From the NCBI GenBank assembly GCA_018432315.1, contig JAHDLB010000012.1, positions 124,001-188,000 of the forward strand: a stretch of DNA of 64,000 nt. Direction: 5' to 3'. The stretch is from Anaerolineae bacterium. Its GTDB lineage: Bacteria > Chloroflexota > Anaerolineae > Aggregatilineales > Aggregatilineaceae. The notes below the pieces were generated by a model, which saw only the letters and a list, made by a program, of their open reading frames with translations, made no database searches and was not told where the DNA came from. Position numbers and translations under genes: made by a program. Shown here piece after piece: positions 35,414-43,657 of the stretch (the first letter of the stretch is position 1; each line of letters starts with the position of its first letter).

Positions 35414-36079
35414 ATGAGTCTGTTGCGTCGTCGCCGTTATCTACCCACACGCCGGGGCTGTATGATGCTCGGCGTAGAGATTGTCGTCCTCGTCCTGGCC
35501 GTGTACCGCCTGGGCGTCACCCTCATGCCGGAGCCAACCCAGGACCAGCCCTCCGCAACACAGCCCGTCGCGGAAACGTCCGACCGCCTGACGCGGGATG
35601 ACGTGCTCCCCACTCCCACCGACGATCCCCAGGCGCCGGCCCGCGTGATCGCGTTCCCCGGCGCGTCGATGAGCGCGCCGATCGTGCCCGCCGGGCGCAA
35701 CGGGGGCACCTGGGAAACGCGCCACCTGGGCGATTACGTCGGGCACCTGGTCGGGACGAGCTGGTTCGACGATCCGGGCGGCAACATCGTGCTGGCCGGG
35801 CACGTCGAGAGCGCCAGCGGGGCGCCCGGCCCCTTCGCGCACCTGTTCGAGGCCGATCCCGGCGATATGGTCGTGCTGCGCGAGGGCGAACGCGAGGAAC
35901 GTTTCACCGTGACGCTCATCCAGGAAGCGGAGCCGGACGAGGTCCGGTACCTCGCCCAGGACGGGCGCCGCCGCGTGACACTCGTCACCTGCACGGAATG
36001 GGACGTGGAATCCAAGACCTACCAGGGCCGACTGATCGTCGTCGCCGAGCCGGCGCCGGCCACCGCCCAAACACCCTGA
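35414..36079 (+). CDS. Class E/F-type sortase
   Basis: 221 residues. A basic N terminus and one membrane helix (about 16-36: CMMLGVEIVVLVLAVYRLGV) anchor it; an external Pro/Thr-rich linker follows. The sortase barrel carries the catalytic His (NIVLAGHVESASG), Cys (VTLVTCTEWDVE) and Arg (YQGRLIVVAE). Sortases cleave a C-terminal sorting signal and attach proteins to a cell-wall or other amine. No LPxTG-like substrate is visible in the window, so this could be a housekeeping enzyme or a class F transpeptidase of unknown target. Confidence 0.87.
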   Translation: MSLLRRRRYLPTRRGCMMLGVEIVVLVLAVYRLGVTLMPEPTQDQPSATQPVAETSDRLTRDDVLPTPTDDPQAPARVIAFPGASMSAPIVPAGRNGGTWETRHLGDYVGHLVGTSWFDDPGGNIVLAGHVESASGAPGPFAHLFEADPGDMVVLREGEREERFTVTLIQEAEPDEVRYLAQDGRRRVTLVTCTEWDVESKTYQGRLIVVAEPAPATAQTP

Positions 36080-36096
36080 CGCCGTCCAACAACAAA

Positions 36097-36120
36097 CGGG
36101 ATACCCTGCCGGATATCCCG
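36097..36120. terminator. Hairpin between convergent sortase and thioredoxin/NHL genes
   Basis: Stem CGGGATA (36097-36103) with TATCCCG (36114-36120) in the 72-base gap between two converging genes. No T-run. Confidence 0.4.
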
Positions 36121-36151
36121 CTGTGCGTACTGCGCCGGCAGAGTACCCGCC

Positions 36152-38245
36152 TCAGCCGAGCGTGTTCTCGATCGTGGGCGGCACCAGATCGCGCTGAAAG
36201 ACCGCGACATCGGTATCGCCGGTGGGGGCGACGGTCAGCGGCAGGACCAGCCGCGACCGGTCGACGAAGCAGAGCGTTTCGTTGATGGCTTCGCACCAGT
36301 AGATCGTCAGATCGACCGCCAGCTCGGTCTGGCCCTCCGCGAACGTGACCGGGATCTCGACCGGCAGATCGGGCAGCACCACGCGGTAATCGCGCGCGTC
36401 CGGCGCGACCTGCGCAACCGGGTCATCCGGCCAGATGGCGGTGAACGGCGCCAGGTCGTTCAGCTTGTACCCGTCCGGCATGTTCACCTCGATGCGGATC
36501 GTGCCCTCGCCGGGGCTGACCAACTGCACCGGCTGGACGATCGCGCCGTCTCCCGCATCCTGCTCCAGCGTCTCGACCGGCGGCGCGTCCTCAGCCGCGG
36601 CCAACCCGTCCCCGCCGGTCAACCGCTCGACGTTCGGGAAGGTAACCGTCGTGACCTCGCCGCTGCCGACATCCGCCACGCGGATCGCGTGGTTGTTCGT
36701 GTCGGCGATATACAGCTTGCCATCCGCGTAGTCGATCCCGCCCGGCTCGTAAAACTGCGACTGGTCGCCGTCCGCGAAGCCCTCCTCGCCCGTGCCGAGG
36801 AACGTCACACTCTCGCGGGTCTGCGGGTCGATGCGCTTGATCTTGTTGTTGTAGGTATCCGCCACGTACAGGTAGCCATCGTCGGCCACCGTGACGCCCA
36901 GCGCGTGCTGGAGCCGCACCTCGTCGCCGGTCCCATCCACGTCGCCAAAATCGAAAAGGCCGGTGCCGACGATCGTCCGGACCTCGCCATCCGGATCGAG
37001 GTCGGCGGTGCGGATCGCGCTCGCTTCCGGATCGGCGAAGACCAGCAGGCCGCCATCCGAATCGATGCCGCTGGGCTGGTTCATCCCCGCCTCGCGCAGC
37101 CTGCCATCGAGCAGCGCCTCGCGCCCCGAACCGGCGTAGGGCCCCACCTCGCCGCTGGCGATGTCGTAGACCCATAACTGGTGCGGCCCGGCCATAGCGA
37201 TATACACCCTGCCCTCGACCGCCACCACGTCCCACGGCGAGGCGAGCTGCATCTCCGTGCCCGGCCCGCTCTGGTCGCGGTTGAAGCCCTGCTCGCCCGT
37301 CCCGGCGACGGTCGCCACCGTTCGCGCGTCAAGGTCCACCGCCCGGATCGCGTGGTTGAGCGTATCGGCCACGTACAGCGTGCTCCCGTCCAGCGCCAGC
37401 CCCTGCGGCCCCGCAAACGCCGCGTCCGCATACACGCCATCGACCAACCCGGCCTCGCCGGAGCCGATCACGTCCAGCACCTCGAACGTGTCGAGCGCCG
37501 CCACCACAATCCGGTGGTGGTTGCTGTCGCTGATGAACAGACGATTGCCCGCCGGGTCGGCCAGCACCTTGCCCGGAAACCGCAGCGGCGTATCTTCTGC
37601 GACATCGGCGAGCACCGGGTCGATCTGCGGCAGCGGCTCCAGGTTCAGCGCGCCGTTCGCGCCGTATTCGCTGACCATCGTGTCGATGATCGGCTGGATG
37701 CGGCTGTACAGCGGCTCGCCGGAGAGCTGGCCGACCACTTTGCCGAAGGGATCGATCACCATGAAGGTCGGCCACGCCCGCACGCCGTACTCCTGCCACG
37801 TGACGAACTCGTTATCGTTCAGCACCGGGTGTTCGATCTCGTAGCGCTGCACGATCTGGCGGATGTTGCTCGTCTCGCCCTCGTTATCGAACTTGGCCGA
37901 GTGCACGCCGATCACGACCAGCGCGTCCGGATATTCGACCTCCAGCCGCTTGAGATCGGGGATCACGTGAATGCAGTTGATGCAGCCGTAGGTCCAGAAG
38001 TCGAGCAGCACCACCTTGCCGCGCAAATCCGCCATGCGGAGCGGCTCCGACACGTTGATCCAGTCCGCGCCGTCAGGGAAATCGGGCGCGTTGACGTCAC
38101 CCGACCAGGTATATTCCACGTCGCCTCCCTCGCCATCACCATCGCCGCCATCCTGGGCCCACACGCCCGTTGCGCCGAGCGCCAGCGCGCTCACCAGGAC
38201 GATCATTCCAATGCCGCCCACCAACAACCAACCTGTCCGTCTCAT
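36152..38245 (-). CDS. Exported thioredoxin-like / NHL-repeat protein (NHLRC2-like)
   Basis: 697 residues from ATG 38245, preferred because GGAAGGAAA lies just upstream; an ATG at 38281 lacks this. An N-terminal signal sequence or anchor (WLLVGGIGMIVLVSALALGA, then AQDGG) is followed by a TlpA/thioredoxin domain (about 55-190) with the redox pair FWTYGCINCIHVIPDLKRL. An NHL beta-propeller (about 210-540) has repeated FxxPxGIxxD-like units (LFISDSNHHRIVVA, LYVADTLNHAIRAVD, LYVADTYNNKIKRID, LYIADTNNHAIRVAD). A C-terminal beta domain ends the protein. This architecture matches NHLRC2-type proteins, whose substrate is unknown. Confidence 0.88.
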   Translation of the reverse strand: MRRTGWLLVGGIGMIVLVSALALGATGVWAQDGGDGDGEGGDVEYTWSGDVNAPDFPDGADWINVSEPLRMADLRGKVVLLDFWTYGCINCIHVIPDLKRLEVEYPDALVVIGVHSAKFDNEGETSNIRQIVQRYEIEHPVLNDNEFVTWQEYGVRAWPTFMVIDPFGKVVGQLSGEPLYSRIQPIIDTMVSEYGANGALNLEPLPQIDPVLADVAEDTPLRFPGKVLADPAGNRLFISDSNHHRIVVAALDTFEVLDVIGSGEAGLVDGVYADAAFAGPQGLALDGSTLYVADTLNHAIRAVDLDARTVATVAGTGEQGFNRDQSGPGTEMQLASPWDVVAVEGRVYIAMAGPHQLWVYDIASGEVGPYAGSGREALLDGRLREAGMNQPSGIDSDGGLLVFADPEASAIRTADLDPDGEVRTIVGTGLFDFGDVDGTGDEVRLQHALGVTVADDGYLYVADTYNNKIKRIDPQTRESVTFLGTGEEGFADGDQSQFYEPGGIDYADGKLYIADTNNHAIRVADVGSGEVTTVTFPNVERLTGGDGLAAAEDAPPVETLEQDAGDGAIVQPVQLVSPGEGTIRIEVNMPDGYKLNDLAPFTAIWPDDPVAQVAPDARDYRVVLPDLPVEIPVTFAEGQTELAVDLTIYWCEAINETLCFVDRSRLVLPLTVAPTGDTDVAVFQRDLVPPTIENTLG

Positions 38246-38369
38246 GTGCGTTTCCTTCCAACACCATCTGCGATGCCGCAATTTCTCGAATGGTTTTCTG
38301 TCTTATTATTATACGAAAAACCGGGGTGGACAGCCCCTTGTCTCTTGGATGCGGGCGGGGACGATCCGG

Positions 38370-39512
38370 TTACACGAGGCTTTCGTACACGGCGAGCGTG
38401 CCTTCGGCAGTCTGGCGCCACGAAAAATCGCGCGCGCGGGCCAGCCCCCGGTTGCGCATGGTCCCGGCGAGGTCCGGCTGGGTGATCAGCGAGAGGATCG
38501 CGCCGCCCATCGCCCGCGAGTCCGCCGGATCGACCAGGAAGGCCGCATCGCCGACCACTTCCGGCACCGACGAGGCTTCGCAGCCGACGACCGGCGTTCC
38601 GCAGGCCATCGCTTCGAGCGGCCCCAGGCCGAACCCCTCGTAGCGGCTGGGGAAGACGAACACGCTCGCCAGGCGGTAGAGCGAGGGCTTGTCGGCCTCG
38701 TCCACCGGGCCAATCCAGCGCACCACGTCGCCCACGCCAATCTCGTCGATGTAGGCGGGCAGATCGGGAAAGCGCGGCGTGCCCCACGTCGCGGGCGTGT
38801 GACCCGCCAGCACCAGCGGCACGTCCTGCCCCAGCGCCTGGGCCACGTAAGTATACGCCGCCAGCAGCAGCCGGACGTTCTTGTGGGCGACATACGAGCC
38901 GAGATACAGCACGAAATCGTCCAGGTCATCCAGGCCGTACCGCGCGCTCACGGCCCGGTCGCGCTCGCGGTCCGGCTCGTGATGGAAGGCCCGATCCGCC
39001 GCCAGGTAGGTGACCGCCACGCGCTCCGCCGGCACGCGAATGTGCCGGACGATGTCGCGCCGGGCATCCTCGGAGATCGTCAGCAGGCGCGCCGCGCCGC
39101 GCGCCGCCGCCACCACCAGGCTCGTATACAGCCGGTTGCGCACGCCCTGCCGGTAGGCGGGGATCACCAGCGGGATCACGTCCAGCACGCTGCACACCAC
39201 CGGCGCCGGTGAGCGGAGCGGCGGGCCCCAGTACGGCACATGCGCGACATCCGCCCCCAGCCGCCCGACGGCGCGCGGAAAGGCCCGCTGCTCGAACCAC
39301 ACTTTGCCCAGGTGACCGCCCAGCCGCATGCGGACCGGCAGCACGTCCACATCCGGCGGCAAATGGTCGAGCGTCCGGGCGTGGGGCGGGACCACCAGCG
39401 AATAGCGGTGCTGCGGCGCCCGCTGGACCAGCGCCGTCAGCAGGCCGCGCAGATACTGGCCGCTGCCGGTGTGTGGTTGGTCCCAGAACCACCCGTTGAA
39501 CGCGATGTGCAT
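38370..39512 (-). CDS. GT4-type glycosyltransferase
   Basis: 380 residues, GT-B fold. N-terminal domain begins MHIAFNGWFWDQPHTGSGQY (acceptor side). The C-terminal donor domain has VLYLGSYVAHKNVRLLL and the E-x7-E motif region FPSRYEGFGLGPLEAMACG. It transfers a sugar from an NDP-sugar to a glycan or lipid; donor and acceptor are unknown. It lies 15 bases downstream of galE, so the two probably form an operon and may share a UDP-hexose pool. Confidence 0.9.
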   Translation of the reverse strand: MHIAFNGWFWDQPHTGSGQYLRGLLTALVQRAPQHRYSLVVPPHARTLDHLPPDVDVLPVRMRLGGHLGKVWFEQRAFPRAVGRLGADVAHVPYWGPPLRSPAPVVCSVLDVIPLVIPAYRQGVRNRLYTSLVVAAARGAARLLTISEDARRDIVRHIRVPAERVAVTYLAADRAFHHEPDRERDRAVSARYGLDDLDDFVLYLGSYVAHKNVRLLLAAYTYVAQALGQDVPLVLAGHTPATWGTPRFPDLPAYIDEIGVGDVVRWIGPVDEADKPSLYRLASVFVFPSRYEGFGLGPLEAMACGTPVVGCEASSVPEVVGDAAFLVDPADSRAMGGAILSLITQPDLAGTMRNRGLARARDFSWRQTAEGTLAVYESLV

Positions 39513-39527
39513 GCCGTGTTTGACTCG

Positions 39528-40538
39528 CTAGCCTGCCGGCGCGTCGCCGTAGCCGTTCGGGTGCGCGGTGTGCCACGCCCACGCCGACGCGATGATCTCG
39601 CGCAGGTCGGTGTAGCGCGGCTTCCAGTCCAGGTCCGCCTGAATCCGGCCCGACGATGCGACCAGCCGGTCGGCGTCACCGGGGCGCCGCTCGGTTTCGA
39701 CGGCGGGGAAATCCACGCCCGTCACCTCGCGGGCGATATCGATCACTTCGCGCACGCTGTAGCCGCGCCCGTTGCCCAGGTTGTAGACCAGCCTGCCCTC
39801 GCCCGCGCCGAGCGCATCCAGCGCCAGCACGTGCGCCGAGGCCAGGTCTTCGATGTGCACGTAATCGCGGATGCAGGTGCCGTCCGGCGTGTTGTAGTCC
39901 GTGCCGTAGATCAGGATCGCGTCGCGCTGGCCGAGCGGGACTTGCAGCGTCAGCGGGATGAGGTGCGTTTCGGGGTGGTGATCCTCGCCGCGAATGGGCG
40001 TCCCGTCCGCGTCGAGCATGGCGCCGCACGCGTTGAAGTAGCGCAGCGCGGCGTAGCGCATCCCAACCGTCTGGTGATACCAGTGCAGCATCCGCTCCAT
40101 CATCAGCTTCGTCTCGCCGTAGACGGAAGCCGGGCCGGTCGGATCGTCCTCGACCAGCGGCGTGTCCTTGCTGGCGTAGACGCCCGCCGACGACGAGAAG
40201 ATCAGCCGCCTGACGCCGTGCCGGACCATCACCTCCAGCAGGTTGCGCGTATTCGAGACGTTGTTGAGGAAGTACTTGCCGGGAAGCTGCATCGACTCGC
40301 CGGCCTCGATGAACGCGGCGAAATGCACGACGGCGTCGAAATGTTGCGCCTGGAACAACACGTCCAGCCCCGCGACGTCGGCCAGGTCGCCCTGCACGAA
40401 GGCCGCGCCCGCCGGGATCGCGGCGCGATGGCCTTTCACCAGGCTGTCGAACACGGCCACCGAATGGCCCGCCGCCAGAAAATGGGCCGCCGCGGCTGAT
40501 CCCACGTAGCCCGCTCCACCGGTCACAAGGATATGCAT
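39528..40538 (-). CDS. galE: UDP-glucose 4-epimerase
   Basis: 336 residues. It interconverts UDP-glucose and UDP-galactose with bound NAD. Short-chain dehydrogenase features: ILVTGGAGYVGSAAAAHFL (Rossmann loop), FDAVVHFAAFIEAGES, the catalytic Ser in FSSSAGVYA and YxxxK in SVYGETKLMMERML, then YFNACGAMLD and TPDGTCIRDYVHIEDLASAH. A full-length, ordinary GalE. Divergent from lepB; a TACAAT -10-like box for it lies at 40706-40701. Confidence 0.93.
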   Translation of the reverse strand: MHILVTGGAGYVGSAAAAHFLAAGHSVAVFDSLVKGHRAAIPAGAAFVQGDLADVAGLDVLFQAQHFDAVVHFAAFIEAGESMQLPGKYFLNNVSNTRNLLEVMVRHGVRRLIFSSSAGVYASKDTPLVEDDPTGPASVYGETKLMMERMLHWYHQTVGMRYAALRYFNACGAMLDADGTPIRGEDHHPETHLIPLTLQVPLGQRDAILIYGTDYNTPDGTCIRDYVHIEDLASAHVLALDALGAGEGRLVYNLGNGRGYSVREVIDIAREVTGVDFPAVETERRPGDADRLVASSGRIQADLDWKPRYTDLREIIASAWAWHTAHPNGYGDAPAG

Positions 40539-40852
40539 GTCGACTGTCTCCCCAGCATGATCTACAGGAATCGATTCGGGCGCCGTGCACGTCGTGTCGA
40601 ATGGTCCCCGGGCGATGCCGTAGGGCAGCCGCGCACGGACCGGCGACCAGCCGTCGAGCAGCGATCCTCAGGTGCACGAACAATGTTGGCATGGGCCCGG
40701 ATTGTACCCGCAAGTGCTCGCGCCGCACAGTCAGATACACGGTCACATGAGAATTCGCTTAGTGTTGCCCGACGGGCCGGCAAACCGGAGTACAATATGG
40801 GTGGTTTTAACCTGCACGTCTATCGTATCGCCTGACCAAAGTGACGCGAATC
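40539..40852. other. Divergent intergenic region between galE and lepB
   Basis: About 310 bases with no convincing gene. TACAAT at 40791-40796 (plus) is a candidate lepB -10 and its mirror TACAAT at 40706-40701 (minus) a candidate galE -10; both lack clear -35 boxes. Confidence 0.35.
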
Positions 40853-41443
40853 ATGGATACCTGGACACCCCTACCCCAAACGCCCGATCACGAACCCGTC
40901 GGCCGCCCGAGCCGGGGCCGGGCGACGCGCTTCCTCAAGGACGTCATCCAACTGGTGCTGCTCGTCGTGCTGCTGCGCGTCGGGATGGACACGCTGGTGC
41001 CGCGCTACGTGGTGGATGGCGCCAGCATGGAGCCGAGCTTCCACACCGCCGAGCGCGTCATCGTGGACCGGTTCACCATGCTGGTGTCGGGCGCGTCGCG
41101 CGGGGATGTCGTCGTGCTCGATTCGCCCACCACCGCGGACGATCTGCTAATCAAGCGCGTGATCGGCCTGCCCAACGAGCAGATCGCGCTGCGCGAAGGG
41201 CGCGTATTCATCAACGGCGTCCTGCTCGACGAGCCGTACATCACCGAGTTCTGTACCTCGCGCGCCTGCAACGGCGAATGGCAGCTCGGCCCGGATGAAT
41301 ACTTCGTGCTGGGCGACAACCGCAACCACAGCCTGGACAGCCACAACTTCGGCCCGGTGCCGGAGTCCTCGATCGTGGGGATCGCCCGCGTGCGCTACTG
41401 GCCGCCCACCCAGGCCGATCTGCTCAGCGCGCCGGACTATTGA
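40853..41443 (+). CDS. lepB: Signal peptidase I
   Basis: 196 residues from ATG 40853 (an in-frame GTG at 40841 has no ribosome site). It cleaves signal peptides outside the membrane. One N-terminal membrane helix (FLKDVIQLVLLVVLLRVGMD) is followed by the catalytic Ser in VDGASMEPSF and the Lys base in DLLIKRVIGLPNEQI. Also seen are the conserved LGDNRNHSLDSHNFGPVPES and an extra Cys pair (FCTSRACNGEW) in an external loop. The stop codon region overlaps the converging L,D-transpeptidase gene by 7 bases. Confidence 0.93.
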   Translation: MDTWTPLPQTPDHEPVGRPSRGRATRFLKDVIQLVLLVVLLRVGMDTLVPRYVVDGASMEPSFHTAERVIVDRFTMLVSGASRGDVVVLDSPTTADDLLIKRVIGLPNEQIALREGRVFINGVLLDEPYITEFCTSRACNGEWQLGPDEYFVLGDNRNHSLDSHNFGPVPESSIVGIARVRYWPPTQADLLSAPDY

Positions 41444-43116
41444 CCGCGCACCTCGACCACCACGCCCTCCTCGGCCCAGTTGAACAGCGTCTCGGCGTTT
41501 TCCAGGCTGAGCAGCACGCAGCCATAGGTCACCGGGCGGCCCAGGTCGCCGGTCCACAACAGGTAACCGCCGCCGCGCGTGGGGAAGCCGTGGAAGCCGT
41601 TCATCAGGTCCATGTTCGGGCCCGGATGGTAGAAGCCCATGAAATGGGGCATGTACAGATTCCACTGCTGGGCATAGGCGTTTTCTTCGTGGGACTGTAC
41701 CTGGAACACGCCCAGCGCCGTCGGGCTGGACGGCAGGCCGGTGGAGATCACCCAGTCGAACACAACCTGCCCGTTCTCGTAAGCCCAGAGGTGCTGCTGT
41801 CCCCGGCTGATGACGATCCGCTTGTGCGGCACCGGCGGCAGCGGGACGAGCACATCCTTCGAGGGCAGCGTCAGCGTCTGGCCCACGCTCAGCGCATCCA
41901 CGTTCACGCCGGGATTGACCGCCTGGATGTACGGGTACGGGATGCCGACCTCCTCCGCAATCGCGGCCAGCGTCTGGCCGGGGCGGACGCTGTAGGTCGT
42001 TTCGCGGTGCCAGACGCGCACGGTAGCCTCCGTAGCGTTTTGGGCCAGTGCTTCCTGCATGGCGGTCACAGCCTCGTCGATCTCGATGTAGCGCTCGTCG
42101 GCGAAGTGCGCTGCGCTCTCCAGGAAGCCCGACGGGCCATCCGCCGCCAGCGACAGCAGCAGGCCCGTCCCGCTGGCCGGGTCGGGCGCGGCGGCCAGCC
42201 AGGCGGCCCACATTTCCGGCGGCGCGGACCACGTGTGCCACTCGTCGCGGATCGGATCGTAGCCGCGCACGTCGAACGGGCTGGACAGCAGCGCGTTGGC
42301 CTGGGCCACCAGCGGCGAGGCATCGGTCACCGCCGGCTGGACCGGGCTCATCACCAGGTCGAGCGCGCCATCGGCCAGCTCCCCGGCGCCATCGACGCGC
42401 ATCCGCTCGACCGTCGCCGCGACGTTCAACTCGCGCCCTTCGGCAGCGGGCGCGGCGACTGCCTGCCCGTTCACCAGCCGGACGCCCGCGTTCGTCGCCG
42501 GGATGTCGATGTGGGACCGGTTCTCCTCGAAATAGGCCATCACGCGCGACAGGTCCAAGTCGAGCACCGGCTCGATCTCCACCCCGCCGGCCAGGCTTTG
42601 CAGCGCGCCGGAGATCCCGCCATCGGACCGTCCCCACGACTGCGCCGCCGCCGCCGTCGCCCCGGCATCCAGGCCGATGCCCAGCTCCGCCGGGGGCACC
42701 TGCCACGACCGGTCGCCATCGCGCAGCAGCACGCCCCGCGATTCCCACGCCGACGCCAACGCGCGCGCGGCTTCGGCCTCGTCCATGCCGCCCAGGTCCA
42801 CACCCACCGAGCTGACTCCCGGCAGCACCTGCCCGGAACCGAGCAGCAAGCCGAATCCGCCCACCACCGCAAGCAGGCACAATCCGATCGCCACGAAGGT
42901 GACCGCCGTTCCAGCCATCAGGATGCTGCGCGTCCGCCAGCGCCGGACGCGGCGGCGAGCGGGTCGCGGCGGGGCCTGGGTGCGGCCCGCAGCGATAGCT
43001 TGCGGCGGCTGGGGGACCGGGTATGGCGCGCGCTGGCCTCCCGGAACGGGACGCGGCGGGCGGCGGGAAACCTGGCGCCGGCGAGGTTGTGGTCTGCGAC
43101 GAGAGGACGGCTGCAT
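41437..43116 (-). CDS. L,D-transpeptidase (YkuD) with LysM and PG-binding domains
   Basis: 559 residues. A basic, Pro-rich cytoplasmic N terminus (about 1-65), one membrane helix (about 68-92), two PG_binding_4/VanW-type repeats (about 95-330), a LysM domain (about 350-395: YSVRPGQTLAAIAEEVGI), then a YkuD catalytic domain (about 405-555). It would make 3-3 crosslinks or attach proteins to peptidoglycan. The catalytic Cys lies in RPVTYGCVLLS and the first His in GFHGFPTRGG. The usual SHGC reads TYGC, so the second conserved His is Tyr. Its activity should still be possible because the Cys and the upstream His remain. Confidence 0.88.
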   Translation of the reverse strand: MQPSSRRRPQPRRRQVSRRPPRPVPGGQRAPYPVPQPPQAIAAGRTQAPPRPARRRVRRWRTRSILMAGTAVTFVAIGLCLLAVVGGFGLLLGSGQVLPGVSSVGVDLGGMDEAEAARALASAWESRGVLLRDGDRSWQVPPAELGIGLDAGATAAAAQSWGRSDGGISGALQSLAGGVEIEPVLDLDLSRVMAYFEENRSHIDIPATNAGVRLVNGQAVAAPAAEGRELNVAATVERMRVDGAGELADGALDLVMSPVQPAVTDASPLVAQANALLSSPFDVRGYDPIRDEWHTWSAPPEMWAAWLAAAPDPASGTGLLLSLAADGPSGFLESAAHFADERYIEIDEAVTAMQEALAQNATEATVRVWHRETTYSVRPGQTLAAIAEEVGIPYPYIQAVNPGVNVDALSVGQTLTLPSKDVLVPLPPVPHKRIVISRGQQHLWAYENGQVVFDWVISTGLPSSPTALGVFQVQSHEENAYAQQWNLYMPHFMGFYHPGPNMDLMNGFHGFPTRGGGYLLWTGDLGRPVTYGCVLLSLENAETLFNWAEEGVVVEVRGQ

Positions 43117-43248
43117 GGGTCTTCGTTCCTGGGCTAGTGGATCGTGAACTGATTATAGTGCGTTCAGAATCGTAGTTCCAGCCCAGGCGACAAGCCGCCG
43201 GGATACAGCCCGGCAGGCGTAGGGGATGCGGCAAAATGCACAAAGCGC

Positions 43249-43277
43249 TTGACAACCGCCCGCTTCCCTGCTACCTT
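43249..43277 (+). promoter_or_regulatory. Promoter of the trp operon leader
   Basis: TTGACA (43249-43254), a 17-base spacer and TACCTT (43272-43277). Transcription would start near 43284, at the beginning of the T-box leader. Confidence 0.55.
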
Positions 43278-43521
43278 TTTAAGCACCAATTGCAGATACA
43301 AATACTGTGATCTGGAATAGTACACGCTCAAGCGGTGTTCAGAGAGCCGCCGGTGGCTGCGAAGGCGGTACAGGCGCGGGCGTGGAATGGGCCAGGGAGT
43401 TGTGCAGTCGAACGCGCGCCGCGCCATTAGCCTGCACCGGAGACACCACCGTTATCAGGGTGAAGGGTATCGACGCTCCGGCGTCCGTACCTGACAATGA
43501 GTGAGGCTGGCTTCTCCGTTC

Positions 43522-43553
43522 AAAAATCTGCGCGCACCGTAGATTTTTTGTTT
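43522..43553 (+). terminator. Additional AU-rich hairpin inside the T-box leader
   Basis: Stem AAAAATCT (43522-43529) with AGATTTTT (43541-43548), then T and GTTTTC. It could be stem III of the T-box or a second, earlier terminator. Confidence 0.5.
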
Positions 43554-43590
43554 TCTGGAGAGGGATGCTTAACCAAGGTGGCACCGCGGG

Positions 43591-43629
43591 AATCTCTCTT
43601 CTCGTCCTTGACTGGAAGAGAGATTTTTT
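43591..43629 (+). terminator. T-box-controlled terminator
   Basis: Perfect 11-bp stem AATCTCTCTTC (43591-43601) with GAAGAGAGATT (43615-43625) and a T-run (43624-43629). The left arm directly follows the T-box core with which the antiterminator competes. Confidence 0.85.
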
Positions 43630-43657
43630 GTTGGCAGACACCGACGGGAGAGCACGC

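Larger units (their letters stand above)
43284..43629 (+). promoter_or_regulatory. Tryptophan T-box leader
   Basis: A tRNA-sensing leader upstream of trpE. Stem I contains the AGAGAGCC and GGTGGCTGCGA elements (about 43339-43366). The specifier is probably TGG at 43388-43390 in GGAATGGGCC, a Trp codon. The T-box core GGTGGCACCGCGG is at 43577-43589. The base after TGG is C, which pairs with the G73 discriminator of tRNA-Trp. When uncharged tRNA-Trp binds, the antiterminator forms and the operon is read; charged tRNA allows termination. The start of the transcript and the exact stem boundaries are inferred. Confidence 0.88.

Noticed and set aside
41147-43255. Second long minus-strand frame (702 codons) over lepB and the L,D-transpeptidase
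   Set aside because: It is in a different frame from the transpeptidase, runs through lepB, and shows no domain.
43565-43657. Upstream in-frame ATG for trpE
   Set aside because: The extra residues lie within the T-box core and its terminator, there is no ribosome site, and homology begins at ATG 43658.
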